DNA of 22,370 nucleotides from a bacterium (GCA_030594935.1 JAUVEE010000004.1:1-22370); one strand, 5' to 3'; positions 14,948-21,668 are shown, counted from the stretch's first letter. A program made the numbers and translations. Notes: generated by a model from the sequence alone, not told the origin.

Positions 14948-15474
14948 AGCTTCAAAAAAAGGGGATTGATATAGAGATCAAAGCTATGTTTGAAGATCAG
15001 AATAAAATCAGAAATATTATTTCCCAAAAAGGAGCGCAATTAATTGGTGTATTTAATATGGAAGATATCTATTTTAATGTGCCGCAGGGGCGATTGAAAG
15101 CGAGAACAGGAGATATAAAGGATATTCTAATTCAATATAATCGAGAAAACATTTCAACTCCGAAAAAAAGCGAATTTCTTGTGTCAATAATTCAAAAAGG
15201 CTCTAATATTGTTCCTTCATTATCCAAGGCATTGGGAGTAAAAGTTATTGTCAGAAAAAAAAGAGAAGTTTGGATCTTAAATAATATAAGATTCCATATT
15301 GATAATGTTGAGGAATTGGGGAAATTTATTGAAGTAGAGGCAAGAGGAGAAAACGAAGATGATTTGCCAAAGCTAAAAAAACAAATCAAGGAATTTCTTG
15401 ATTTGTTCAATATCGAGGAGGATAATTTTATAGAAGGTTCGTATAGCGATTTAATACTGCAAAACCGGCGTTAA
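14938..15474 (+). CDS. CYTH-domain protein (CyaB/ThTPase-like)
   Basis: CYTH proteins are triphosphate tunnel enzymes that bind phosphate chains with Lys/Arg and metal with Glu; members include class IV adenylyl cyclase and thiamine triphosphatase. The N-terminal signature ExExK reads DIEIK (11-15), with Asp for the first Glu. DIYFNVPQGRLKAR, VIVRKKREVWIL, RFHIDNVEELGKFIEVEA are the next strands in order, and the protein ends in a Lys/Glu-rich segment. The length is 178 residues. It starts inside the end of the cysteine hydrolase gene, in a shared AT-rich context, so the two probably travel and act together. The stop is 5 bases from the convergent trpS stop with no visible terminator. The exact reaction is unknown. 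Confidence 0.85.
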   Translation: MDIKLQKKGIDIEIKAMFEDQNKIRNIISQKGAQLIGVFNMEDIYFNVPQGRLKARTGDIKDILIQYNRENISTPKKSEFLVSIIQKGSNIVPSLSKALGVKVIVRKKREVWILNNIRFHIDNVEELGKFIEVEARGENEDDLPKLKKQIKEFLDLFNIEEDNFIEGSYSDLILQNRR

Positions 15475-15479
15475 AATTT

Positions 15480-16460
15480 TTAACTAGGCAGACCCATTTT
15501 CTTTTTAACTTTCTGCATAGTTGAGGCGGCAATCACTTGGGCTTTCTTGGCTCCCTTGTTTAATATTTCAGTGGTATAGACTTCTCTTTTGAGAAGCTCT
15601 TTTCTTTTTCTGCGGAAAGGCTCCAGCTTGAGAATCAGCAGTTCAGTAAGCGCTTTTTTAAAAGCTCCGTAGCCTTTGCCTGCGAATTCTTTTTCTATCT
15701 CCTTGATCGGAGCATCGCTGAACAAACTGTAAATAGTCAATAAATTGGAGATGCCCGGCTTTGTTTTCGGACTGTATTTAATAGTTTTTCCGGTATCGGT
15801 GACCGCTGACATTACTTTCTTTTTAATGTCATTCGGTTCGTCAAATAAGCCGATGCAGCCTTTGGGGTTGCCTGTTTTTGACATTTTCTTCTTCGGTTCC
15901 TGCAAAGACATTATTTTGGCTCCGTTTTTGGAAATCATGGCTTTCGGCTCCACAAAGGCATCGCCGAATTTGTTGTTGAACTTTCGGGCAATTGTTCTGG
16001 TCAATTCCACGTGCTGTTTCTGGTCTTCGCCCACGGGCACGGCATGGGTTTGATAAAGCAGAATATCTGCGGCCATTAAAATGGGATAATCAAGCAGTCC
16101 CATATTGACATTGTTCTTATACTGCTTTGATTTTTCTTTGTATTGGGTCATGCGGAAAAGTTCGCCCAAGGGACAAATGTTATTCAACAGCCAGTTTAAT
16201 TCGCTGTGTTCTTTGACCTGCGACTGGATAAAAAGAATGCATTTTTCCGGGTCCAAACCGGCGCCCAGATAGGCGACAGCTGTTTCCAGAATGTTTTTTT
16301 GCAGAGTTTTAGGATCCCAAGGGGTGACTAGGGCGTGCAGATCAACAATGCAAAAAACGCATTCATTTTCATTTTGCAGTTCAATCCATTGCTTGATAGC
16401 CCCTAAATAGTTTCCGATATGAAGGTCTCCCGTCGGCCTGATGCCGCTGAATACTCGCAT
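15480..16460 (-). CDS. trpS: Tryptophanyl-tRNA synthetase
   Basis: TrpRS charges tRNA-Trp with tryptophan using ATP (class Ic). The HIGH-like motif is GIRPTGDLHIGNYLG and the KMSKS motif reads KKMSKTGNP. LLYQTHAVPVGEDQKQHVELTR and the C-terminal helical anticodon-binding part are typical. A TTG at 16472 is in frame, but the ATG at 16460 (MRVFSGIRPTG) is the better start; it gives 326 residues and lies one base after the RNase J stop codon, so the genes are tightly coupled. It is the last gene of the leftward run. Confidence 0.97.
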   Translation of the reverse strand: MRVFSGIRPTGDLHIGNYLGAIKQWIELQNENECVFCIVDLHALVTPWDPKTLQKNILETAVAYLGAGLDPEKCILFIQSQVKEHSELNWLLNNICPLGELFRMTQYKEKSKQYKNNVNMGLLDYPILMAADILLYQTHAVPVGEDQKQHVELTRTIARKFNNKFGDAFVEPKAMISKNGAKIMSLQEPKKKMSKTGNPKGCIGLFDEPNDIKKKVMSAVTDTGKTIKYSPKTKPGISNLLTIYSLFSDAPIKEIEKEFAGKGYGAFKKALTELLILKLEPFRRKRKELLKREVYTTEILNKGAKKAQVIAASTMQKVKKKMGLPS

Positions 16461-16461
16461 A

Positions 16462-18147
16462 TTATACTTCAATGATCACCGGCAGAATCACCGGTTTTCG
16501 CTTAGTTTTAGTAAAAAGAAATTTTCCGATCTTCCGGCGCACATCTTCTTTAGTGTGATTCCAGTTAACCGCTCCCTCCGATTCAACCGTTTTACTTATG
16601 ATCTCAACCACTTTTTTTCTGGTTTGATGCAGCAGCTCTTTTGATTCCCTGAGATAAACAAATCCTCGGGAAATAATATCGGGCGAAGTTTTGATTTTGC
16701 CGGTTTGCCGGTCAACTATTGCTATAATAACAAACATTCCGTCTTTGGCCAATGTCTGCCTGTCTTTCAGCACAATTTCTCCCACATCGCCGACTCCCAA
16801 GCCGTCAACCATAACCGGACCGGCCGGCGCTTTTTCTTTCTTGCTGACAAAGATTTTATTTGGCTCTAAGTAAATAATGTTTCCGTTTTCCGGCACAATA
16901 GTATTTTCTTCCAACATTCCCTCTTCTTGAGCCAATTCAATATGGCTTATTTGCATTGAATATTGTCCGTGGATAGGCATAAAGAATTTAGGCTTCATTA
17001 TCCTGATCATTTCTTTCAACTCTTCTTGGTGGGCGTGTCCGCCGGCATGGATATCCATCATTTTGTAATGGAAAATTTTGGCTCCCTGCCTTAAAATATC
17101 GTCTTTAAGCATTTGCACCGATCTTTCATTTCCCGGAATAACCGAAGAAGAAAAAATCATAGTGTCTCCTTTTTTGAGATTCAAGAAAGGGTGTTCGTGA
17201 TTGATAATTCTCATTAAAGTTGCTTCTTCTTCTCCTTGGGCTCCGGTGCAGAGAACAGTTATTTGCGAATCGGGATAGTCGGCAACGTTTTTAGACTGAA
17301 TCAAAGTTCCTTTATTGGCCTTGATATGGCCCAGGTTTTGGCAGATCTCCACATTAGTTTTCATGCTGTAGCCGTTAACGGTCACTTTGCGTCCGTATTT
17401 TTCAGACAAAGTGATAATCTGCTGAATTCTATTGATCAACGAGCCGAAAGTGGCCGCGATTATTCTGCCCTTGCTTTTCTTGAAGATTTCTTCCAGGTTT
17501 TCCATGATTGTTTTTTCGGAGAGGGAATGGCCTTCAATTTCCGCTCCGGTTGAGTCGGAAAGCAATAAGAGAATCTTTTGCTCTCCGATTCTTTTCAGCT
17601 TGGCAAAATTAGTGGGCGAGTCATTGACCGGATTGTCGTCAAATTTAAAATCGGAAGTGTGGACAATGTTTCCCACTGGCGTTCTTATTATTAAACCGAA
17701 ATTATCGGCGATGCTGTGGTTTTGGTGGAAAAATTCAACTTCAAAACGCCCCAGTCTAATTTTGCTTCCGTCTTTGACGGTGGTGATGTTAAGCTTGGGT
17801 AGATGCTTGAAGTCTTCTTGTCTTTTAATAATTATTCCCCGGGTTAATCCTCCGGTGAAGAAAGGAGTCTTGACGCCGATCTTATCAATAAAATAGGGAA
17901 TGGCGCCAATATGGTCGTAATGTCCGTGAGTGATAATGATTCCCAGCACGTTCTTGCCTTTTAAATAAGAAATGTTGGGAATGATATAGTCGATTCCCGG
18001 CAGCTCTTCTCCGGGCATTTTTAAGCCCATATCAATGATTATTACGTCTTTTTGGTACTCCAGCACCATCATATTGCGGCCAACTTCGCCCAGCCCTCCG
18101 AGAGGGATAAGACGCAGATGCTTGCTTATTTGTTTTTGTGCATACAT
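16462..18147 (-). CDS. rnj: Ribonuclease J
   Basis: RNase J is a metallo-beta-lactamase/beta-CASP enzyme with 5'-to-3' exonuclease and endonuclease activity, central to mRNA decay and rRNA maturation in bacteria without RNase E. The metal site is HGHYDHIG (H74, H76, D78, H79) with HTSDFKF downstream. The beta-CASP part has DSTGAEIEGHSLSE, AATFGSLINRI and TGAQGEEEATLMRI. HAGGHAHQEELKEMI replaces the more usual HVSGHA. The C-terminal domain includes DIISRGFVYL. The length of 561 residues matches. The ATG at 18147 has TATAAT (18148-18153) directly in front of it, which is too close to be its own -10. Confidence 0.97.
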   Translation of the reverse strand: MYAQKQISKHLRLIPLGGLGEVGRNMMVLEYQKDVIIIDMGLKMPGEELPGIDYIIPNISYLKGKNVLGIIITHGHYDHIGAIPYFIDKIGVKTPFFTGGLTRGIIIKRQEDFKHLPKLNITTVKDGSKIRLGRFEVEFFHQNHSIADNFGLIIRTPVGNIVHTSDFKFDDNPVNDSPTNFAKLKRIGEQKILLLLSDSTGAEIEGHSLSEKTIMENLEEIFKKSKGRIIAATFGSLINRIQQIITLSEKYGRKVTVNGYSMKTNVEICQNLGHIKANKGTLIQSKNVADYPDSQITVLCTGAQGEEEATLMRIINHEHPFLNLKKGDTMIFSSSVIPGNERSVQMLKDDILRQGAKIFHYKMMDIHAGGHAHQEELKEMIRIMKPKFFMPIHGQYSMQISHIELAQEEGMLEENTIVPENGNIIYLEPNKIFVSKKEKAPAGPVMVDGLGVGDVGEIVLKDRQTLAKDGMFVIIAIVDRQTGKIKTSPDIISRGFVYLRESKELLHQTRKKVVEIISKTVESEGAVNWNHTKEDVRRKIGKFLFTKTKRKPVILPVIIEV

Positions 18148-18204
18148 ATTATAGATTTAAAACTGAAATAAAAAATTAAAAAGAGATTTGTTTCTTTGTT
18201 TTAA

Positions 18205-18240
18205 TTTTTAGATTGCAGTTTTTAGATTTTAATTTTTTAG
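18205..18240. repeat. Short imperfect tandem repeats between RNase J and tRNA-Leu
   Basis: TTTTTAGATT occurs at 18205-18214 and 18219-18228, and TTTTTAG a third time at 18234-18240, a period of 14-15 bases. The surrounding gap (18148-18244) is almost pure A/T and codes for nothing that I can see. On the - strand the units read CTAAAAA. Confidence 0.55.
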
Positions 18241-18244
18241 TTTA

Positions 18245-18262
18245 GTTCCGTGATCACGGAAC
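18245..18262. repeat. Perfect 18-bp palindrome next to tRNA-Leu
   Basis: GTTCCGTGA at 18245-18253 is followed at once by its reverse complement TCACGGAAC at 18254-18262. It starts 2 bases beyond the encoded CCA end of tRNA-Leu. As RNA it can form a stem of seven pairs with a GATC loop. The T run expected of a terminator on the - strand is absent (A-rich sequence follows). It may be a processing signal, a protein-binding site or a mobile-element target. Confidence 0.75.
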
Positions 18263-18264
18263 GC

Positions 18265-18351
18265 TGGTGGGCAGAGCGGGAGTCGAACCCGCAAGAGATT
18301 GCTCTCACAGCGTCCTGAACGCTGCGTGTCTACCAGTTTCACCACCTGCCC
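18265..18351 (-). tRNA. tRNA-Leu (anticodon CAG)
   Basis: On the - strand the acceptor stem GGGCAGG (from 18351) pairs with TCTGCCC (18275-18269), followed by discriminator A and an encoded CCA (18267-18265). The D arm is GTG/CAC with GG in the loop. The anticodon stem CAGCG/CGCTG encloses TTCAGGA, so the anticodon is CAG. The long variable arm GAGA/TCTC marks a class II tRNA, and the T arm is GCGGG TTCGACT CCCGC. It begins 8 bases after the cupin PGI stop and so seems to be cut out of a longer transcript. Confidence 0.97.
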
Positions 18352-18359
18352 GTGTGGGT

Positions 18360-18962
18360 TTATTTGAGAAAGCTTAGATCCTTTGGCATTTTTTTTAAAG
18401 GTTTTTCAAAGCGCAGTTTGGGAATTTCCTGATAATTTTCATTCTTTACCCACTTAAGCCTTGTTTTATCTTTTATGGCGAAATAACAAGCTCCTTGTTT
18501 CTTGGCGATAAAAGAATAATCGCTTTTGCAGTTTTCCGATACCCAGTTGGCCATTTTCAATTCCTGCTTGCCCGGGTTAATGGTGACATGACCATAATGG
18601 GGAGGAATAACAAGAACATCTCCTTTTTTAGCTTTAATCGCGCAAACATCTTCCACTCTGCTTCCTTTGGTTTTTTGCATTAAAAAGATTCCTCTTCCTT
18701 CCAAAACCTGATACAATTCTTGCCGGAATCTGACATGGTAATGCCCTTTTGTTTTAATAAATTCCTGGCCCAGCATTTGAAAAGGAATAACAGTAACATC
18801 GTATCTAAAGCCGTTCTCTTTTTTCATTCCCCGGTACATATAGTACAACTCGCAATCAGGGGCTTTGGCAGCCCATTTTTGGTCATAGAGAACTTCCTTT
18901 ATCTCTTTTAAGTGTCTAATGACTGGTTTTATTTCCAGTTTCTTTTTGCTTTTATATACCAT
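18360..18962 (-). CDS. Cupin-type glucose-6-phosphate isomerase
   Basis: This enzyme interconverts glucose-6-phosphate and fructose-6-phosphate with a metal-dependent cupin fold, unrelated to the common SIS-fold Pgi and best known from Euryarchaeota. The signature runs DVTVIPFQMLGQEFIKTKGH (55-74), then H76 and E82, and GDVLVIPPHYGHVTINPG with H125; H74, H76, E82 and H125 are the likely metal ligands. MANWVSENCKSDY follows. At 200 residues it is close to the archaeal size. The ATG at 18962 lies 34 bases inside the preceding solute-binding protein gene, in another frame. A related cupin function cannot be ruled out, but the match over the core is strong. Confidence 0.9.
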   Translation of the reverse strand: MVYKSKKKLEIKPVIRHLKEIKEVLYDQKWAAKAPDCELYYMYRGMKKENGFRYDVTVIPFQMLGQEFIKTKGHYHVRFRQELYQVLEGRGIFLMQKTKGSRVEDVCAIKAKKGDVLVIPPHYGHVTINPGKQELKMANWVSENCKSDYSFIAKKQGACYFAIKDKTRLKWVKNENYQEIPKLRFEKPLKKMPKDLSFLK

Positions 18963-20959
18963 TTTTCTATATTACTGAATCTTTTAGAGAGATTGGCCAC
19001 TAAATTTGCTTCCACTCCTTTTACTTCCGAAGAAACCAGGTAAAGAACATTGGGATTGTATAAAAAGATGCAAGGAGCGTCAGCAATCAAAATGTCTTGG
19101 AATTTTTCCAGTTTTTCTCTGGTTACTTCCGGATTTGAACTTTCCCGGGCTTCCTCCAGCAAGCGGTCCGCTTTTTCATTTTCATAGCTGGATAGGTTTA
19201 ATCCGGGATCTTGTTTTTGATAAGAATGCCAGAAAGCGAAAGGGTCGGGGATAATCCCCAAAACTTCACCGAACAGCAAGCAGTCGTAATCTCTTTGTTT
19301 GACCACATCTCTTTCCAGATTTGAAAGTTTGACTGTTTTAATCTCCACTTCCAGCCCCAGGCCTTCTTCCCATTGTTTTTTCAGAAGAGAAGCCGCTTCC
19401 GCTAAAACAGAATCCTGAACAGTGACTAAGGAGAATTTAAGAGGAGTTACTGTTTCCAAGCCCTGAAAACATAATTCGTTCAACTTGGCTCTGGTTGACC
19501 TGCCCACTGTTCCGGTCCCCGAGCTTAATCCCACCGGCTTCAGAATCTCGCTGGCGTATTTTTCTTGGAATTTAATGACCGCTGCTTTGGTTTGTCTGCC
19601 GAAATAGCCGGTGGTGTTCGCTTCCGGATAAACTTCCGGGTCCTTGGCCAAGCACTTTTGCAATTCCTTGACTTCCACTCCCTGGGAGCCTGTTTTTAAG
19701 TCGCTGGTTAATTTAAAAGAAGCGTCTTTGTTGATTATTCTTTTTCTCATCCCGTCCGTATCTTCTTTAAACCCGGCTTGGTCCAGCAGTTCTTTAGCCT
19801 TGTCAATATCAAACTGATAAGTTTCTGCCGGAGGATCGTATCCGTAAAGCTGGGGGAGAATAGGGGAATCAATGATCTGGGCGCTGAAATAGTATTGCTG
19901 GTCCAGCAGTTCCTGGAGCAGTTTTTCCTTATCAGTGGCATAATTCAAGGCCTGCCTCAAATCCGGGTCGCTGAAAATTCTTTTCGCTTCCGGGTCAGAA
20001 TTGAAGAAAAGAGCAAAGTAACGGGGGATTGTTAATTCGTATTCAGAAAAACCATTGGCTTCGGGAGCGATGCGCGCAGAAAAGCCCTGAATTTGTTTTG
20101 CCTGAGCGGCCGTTTTTAATTCTTCTTCGTTGTCAAAGAAATGAAAGCTGAATTTGGGAATATATGGTTTTTCCCCGAAATAATTAGGGTCGCTTTCCAG
20201 TTCCAATAAGGTTATGTATCCCAATTCGTCTTTTGTCAGAGCTTTAAAGCGGTAAGGCCCGCAGCCGACAGGATTAAGGTTGTAATTGGCCAGATGGAAA
20301 TTTTCTACCGGAATTTCTTTCCAAATATGGGCCGGGATAATTTTCAGGGTTAATCTTTCCCGAAAAGCGTTATAAGGCTTTTGCAGCCTGAAGCGGATTG
20401 TTTCCTGGGAGACTTTTTCCATTTCCACTCCCAGCCAGTTTGCCCGCAGAGGGCTCTTGTAGCTTGAATCCTGAATTGTTTCTATGGTAAAGATGATATC
20501 GTCAACAGTAAGCTTTTTCCCGTCGCTCCAACAAATATTATCTTTCAAAGAGAACTCAAAGATTCTGCCTTCTTCTTCCACCTTATAATCCTTGGCTAAA
20601 TCCAAGACTATTTTGCCTTCACTGTCGTATTTCATTAATCCGGAGAATAAAATTTCAACTAAATCCCGGTCAATGTCATTGGAGGAAATATATATCGGGT
20701 TGATGAATCTTGGCTGGCCGATCACTCCTTCGTTGAATTCTCCGGCTGTGGCCGGCCCGATCTCGGTATTTTTTAAATAAAAACTGTTTCCCAAAACTGC
20801 AAAGGAGCTAAGAAACAATAAGCAGCAAACAGCGAAAACAAGCTTTTCTCTTCGGCTTAAAATCTTCCAAAACCAGCCCCATTGCTTTTTAGTGGGCCAT
20901 TTTTTATTTTTATACCAACTTAACCACTCCTTTAAATTAAGATTAGGAATTTTATCCAC
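18929..20959 (-). CDS. Family 5 solute-binding protein with inserted peptidoglycan-binding domain
   Basis: The fold is that of oligopeptide/dipeptide-binding proteins of ABC importers (SBP_bac_5). Residues 40-60 form a membrane anchor after a basic, Trp-rich cytoplasmic N-terminus; no clear lipobox is seen. The binding-protein core runs from about 75 to 410 (FINPIYISSND, LVEILFSGLMKYD, WSDGKKLTVDDIIFTIE, NPVGCGPYRF, RQALNYATDKEKLL) and resumes at about 505 (TPLKFSLVTVQDS) to 676. Residues 418-500 are different: LKTGSQGVEVKELQKCL, TGYFGRQTKAAVIKFQEKY and GTVGRSTRAKLNELC form a PG_binding_1-like domain set into a loop. No permease or ATPase is nearby. GTG at 20959 starts 9 bases after the secG stop. 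I infer a wall-associated peptide scavenger or sensor. Confidence 0.9.
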   Translation of the reverse strand: MDKIPNLNLKEWLSWYKNKKWPTKKQWGWFWKILSRREKLVFAVCCLLFLSSFAVLGNSFYLKNTEIGPATAGEFNEGVIGQPRFINPIYISSNDIDRDLVEILFSGLMKYDSEGKIVLDLAKDYKVEEEGRIFEFSLKDNICWSDGKKLTVDDIIFTIETIQDSSYKSPLRANWLGVEMEKVSQETIRFRLQKPYNAFRERLTLKIIPAHIWKEIPVENFHLANYNLNPVGCGPYRFKALTKDELGYITLLELESDPNYFGEKPYIPKFSFHFFDNEEELKTAAQAKQIQGFSARIAPEANGFSEYELTIPRYFALFFNSDPEAKRIFSDPDLRQALNYATDKEKLLQELLDQQYYFSAQIIDSPILPQLYGYDPPAETYQFDIDKAKELLDQAGFKEDTDGMRKRIINKDASFKLTSDLKTGSQGVEVKELQKCLAKDPEVYPEANTTGYFGRQTKAAVIKFQEKYASEILKPVGLSSGTGTVGRSTRAKLNELCFQGLETVTPLKFSLVTVQDSVLAEAASLLKKQWEEGLGLEVEIKTVKLSNLERDVVKQRDYDCLLFGEVLGIIPDPFAFWHSYQKQDPGLNLSSYENEKADRLLEEARESSNPEVTREKLEKFQDILIADAPCIFLYNPNVLYLVSSEVKGVEANLVANLSKRFSNIEKWYIKAKRNWK

Positions 20960-20968
20960 AATATAGGG

Positions 20969-21190
20969 TTAGAGAACTAGGTTCAAAATAGCAAAGACTA
21001 CGAAAAGGACGACAACCACTATTGTTGCCACAAAGAGCTTCTGTTGCAGACCTCTGCGGGAGGAGTAAGCTCCTCCGCCGCCGCTGCCGCCGAAAGCAGA
21101 ACCCAAAGCGGTTCCTCTTTGCTGCAGCAGGATAAAAACTATTGCTAAAACAGAAACGATTATTTGCGCGATTACTAAGAATTCTTTCAT
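20969..21190 (-). CDS. secG: Preprotein translocase subunit SecG
   Basis: SecG is a small partner of SecYE in the export channel. The 73-residue protein has two membrane helices (about 4-23 and 51-72) joined by LLQQRGTALGSAFGGSGG and the SSRRGLQQKL loop, which is the family signature. The ATG at 21190 is the 7th base after an extended -10 (21197-21205), so it may have its own leaderless mRNA. The solute-binding protein gene follows after 9 bases, in line with an exported protein. Confidence 0.95.
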   Translation of the reverse strand: MKEFLVIAQIIVSVLAIVFILLQQRGTALGSAFGGSGGGGAYSSRRGLQQKLFVATIVVVVLFVVFAILNLVL

Positions 21191-21196
21191 ATGGTT

Positions 21197-21205
21197 ATGA
21201 TAGCA
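21197..21205 (-). promoter_or_regulatory. Extended -10 placed for a leaderless secG mRNA
   Basis: On the - strand TGCTATCAT (21205-21197) is followed by six bases and then the ATG of secG, so the first base of the ATG is the expected start site. No good -35 is seen at 16-18 bases upstream, but extended -10 promoters can act without one. It lies 18 bases beyond the stop of the upstream membrane gene. Confidence 0.5.
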
Positions 21206-21222
21206 GATTAAATTGAATTTGG

Positions 21223-21582
21223 CTATCTGTCTTTAGCCGAAAAGGAAACCAGCAGGCTGAAGAGCCAGATTATGACAGTGGTCCAGAAAAGCGGACCCAG
21301 ACCCTTGATAACAAGTTCCTCGAACATGATATCAATAGTCCAAACCATGCCCATATTTATTACCAGACTGAATAAACCAAAAGTCAATATCCGGATAGGC
21401 AGAGTCACTGCCTTTAAGGCCGGTTTGATAAAGAAATTGATTAAGCCTAGGATCGAGCCGGCTAAAAACAATTGCTGGAGGCTGCCGCTAAACTCCACTC
21501 CGGAAATCGGCAATTTTACCGCAACCCAAAGACCCAAGTTGGCAATTACGATTTGGACGACTAAGCGTTCAATGAGACTCAT
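21223..21582 (-). CDS. Small four-helix membrane protein (PF04020/YvlD-like, phage holin family 4)
   Basis: The 119-residue protein has about four hydrophobic segments: residues 6-25, 36-55, 61-85 and 94-114. INFFIKPALKAVTLPIRILTFGLFSLVINM is the core pattern of the PF04020 family (shown here only by its parts NFFIKPALK and LPIRILTFGLFSLVIN). The family name mentions phage holins, but most members are chromosomal membrane proteins with no proven lytic role. The first gene of a leftward run, it starts about 3 bases after the predicted transcription start. The function is unknown. Confidence 0.85.
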   Translation of the reverse strand: MSLIERLVVQIVIANLGLWVAVKLPISGVEFSGSLQQLFLAGSILGLINFFIKPALKAVTLPIRILTFGLFSLVINMGMVWTIDIMFEELVIKGLGPLFWTTVIIWLFSLLVSFSAKDR

Positions 21583-21591
21583 AATTTATTT

Positions 21592-21620
21592 AGGATACCA
21601 TTAGGGAGGCAAAAAGTCAA
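21592..21620 (-). promoter_or_regulatory. Promoter of the membrane protein-secG run, extended -10, near leaderless
   Basis: On the - strand TTGACT (21620-21615), a 17-base spacer and TATCCT (21597-21592) form the promoter. TGG at 21600-21598 makes it an extended -10. The expected start near 21585 leaves only about three bases before the ATG at 21582. Confidence 0.7.
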
Positions 21621-21636
21621 CAATCCTTGACTTTTT
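21611..21636. repeat. Perfect inverted repeat carrying -35 elements on both strands
   Basis: AAAAAGTCAA at 21611-21620 and TTGACTTTTT at 21627-21636 are exact reverse complements around CAATCC. Each arm holds TTGACT for one direction. It resembles a terminator, but both flanking genes face away from it, so no transcript ends here. Confidence 0.8.
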
Positions 21637-21655
21637 ACTGAAGATGCTTTAAATT
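21627..21655 (+). promoter_or_regulatory. Promoter of groES-groEL
   Basis: TTGACT at 21627-21632, a 17-base spacer and TAAATT at 21650-21655 (four of six matches) form a sigma-70-type promoter. The start would be near 21662, giving a leader of about 72 bases. No CIRCE element (TTAGCACTC-N9-GAGTGCTAA) is present. TTTAAA at 21648-21653 after TGC is an alternative -10, with a 15-base spacer. Confidence 0.5.
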
Positions 21656-21668
21656 TAAGTAAATTAAT

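Noticed and set aside
391..15474. Antisense ORFs of 60-180 codons opposite rpoB, rpoC, ftsK and recA
   Set aside because: They lie fully inside clear conserved genes, have no recognisable domains, and show low-complexity composition expected of shadow frames.
15475..15479. Terminator between the CYTH gene and trpS
   Set aside because: The near-palindrome TTAAAATTTTTAA has no GC stem and is formed by the two facing stop codons.
16461..16466. TATAAT directly before the trpS ATG
   Set aside because: It is made of the last RNase J codon and stop and would start the mRNA inside trpS. Coupled translation from RNase J explains the arrangement.
18148..18153. TATAAT directly before the RNase J ATG
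   Set aside because: A -10 here would start the mRNA about 6 bases after the ATG, and no -35 is found; in so AT-rich a gap the match is expected by chance.
18178..18262. CRISPR array or integrated element beside tRNA-Leu
   Set aside because: The repeats are too short and imperfect for CRISPR, and no integrase or copy of the tRNA 3' end is present.
21223..21582. Prophage holin or a phage remnant
   Set aside because: PF04020-like proteins are common chromosomal membrane proteins, and there are no other phage genes in the window.
21611..21636. Intrinsic terminator
   Set aside because: The repeat with T and A runs has the right look, but both adjacent genes are transcribed away from it, and each arm fits as a -35 element with 17-base spacing to a -10.
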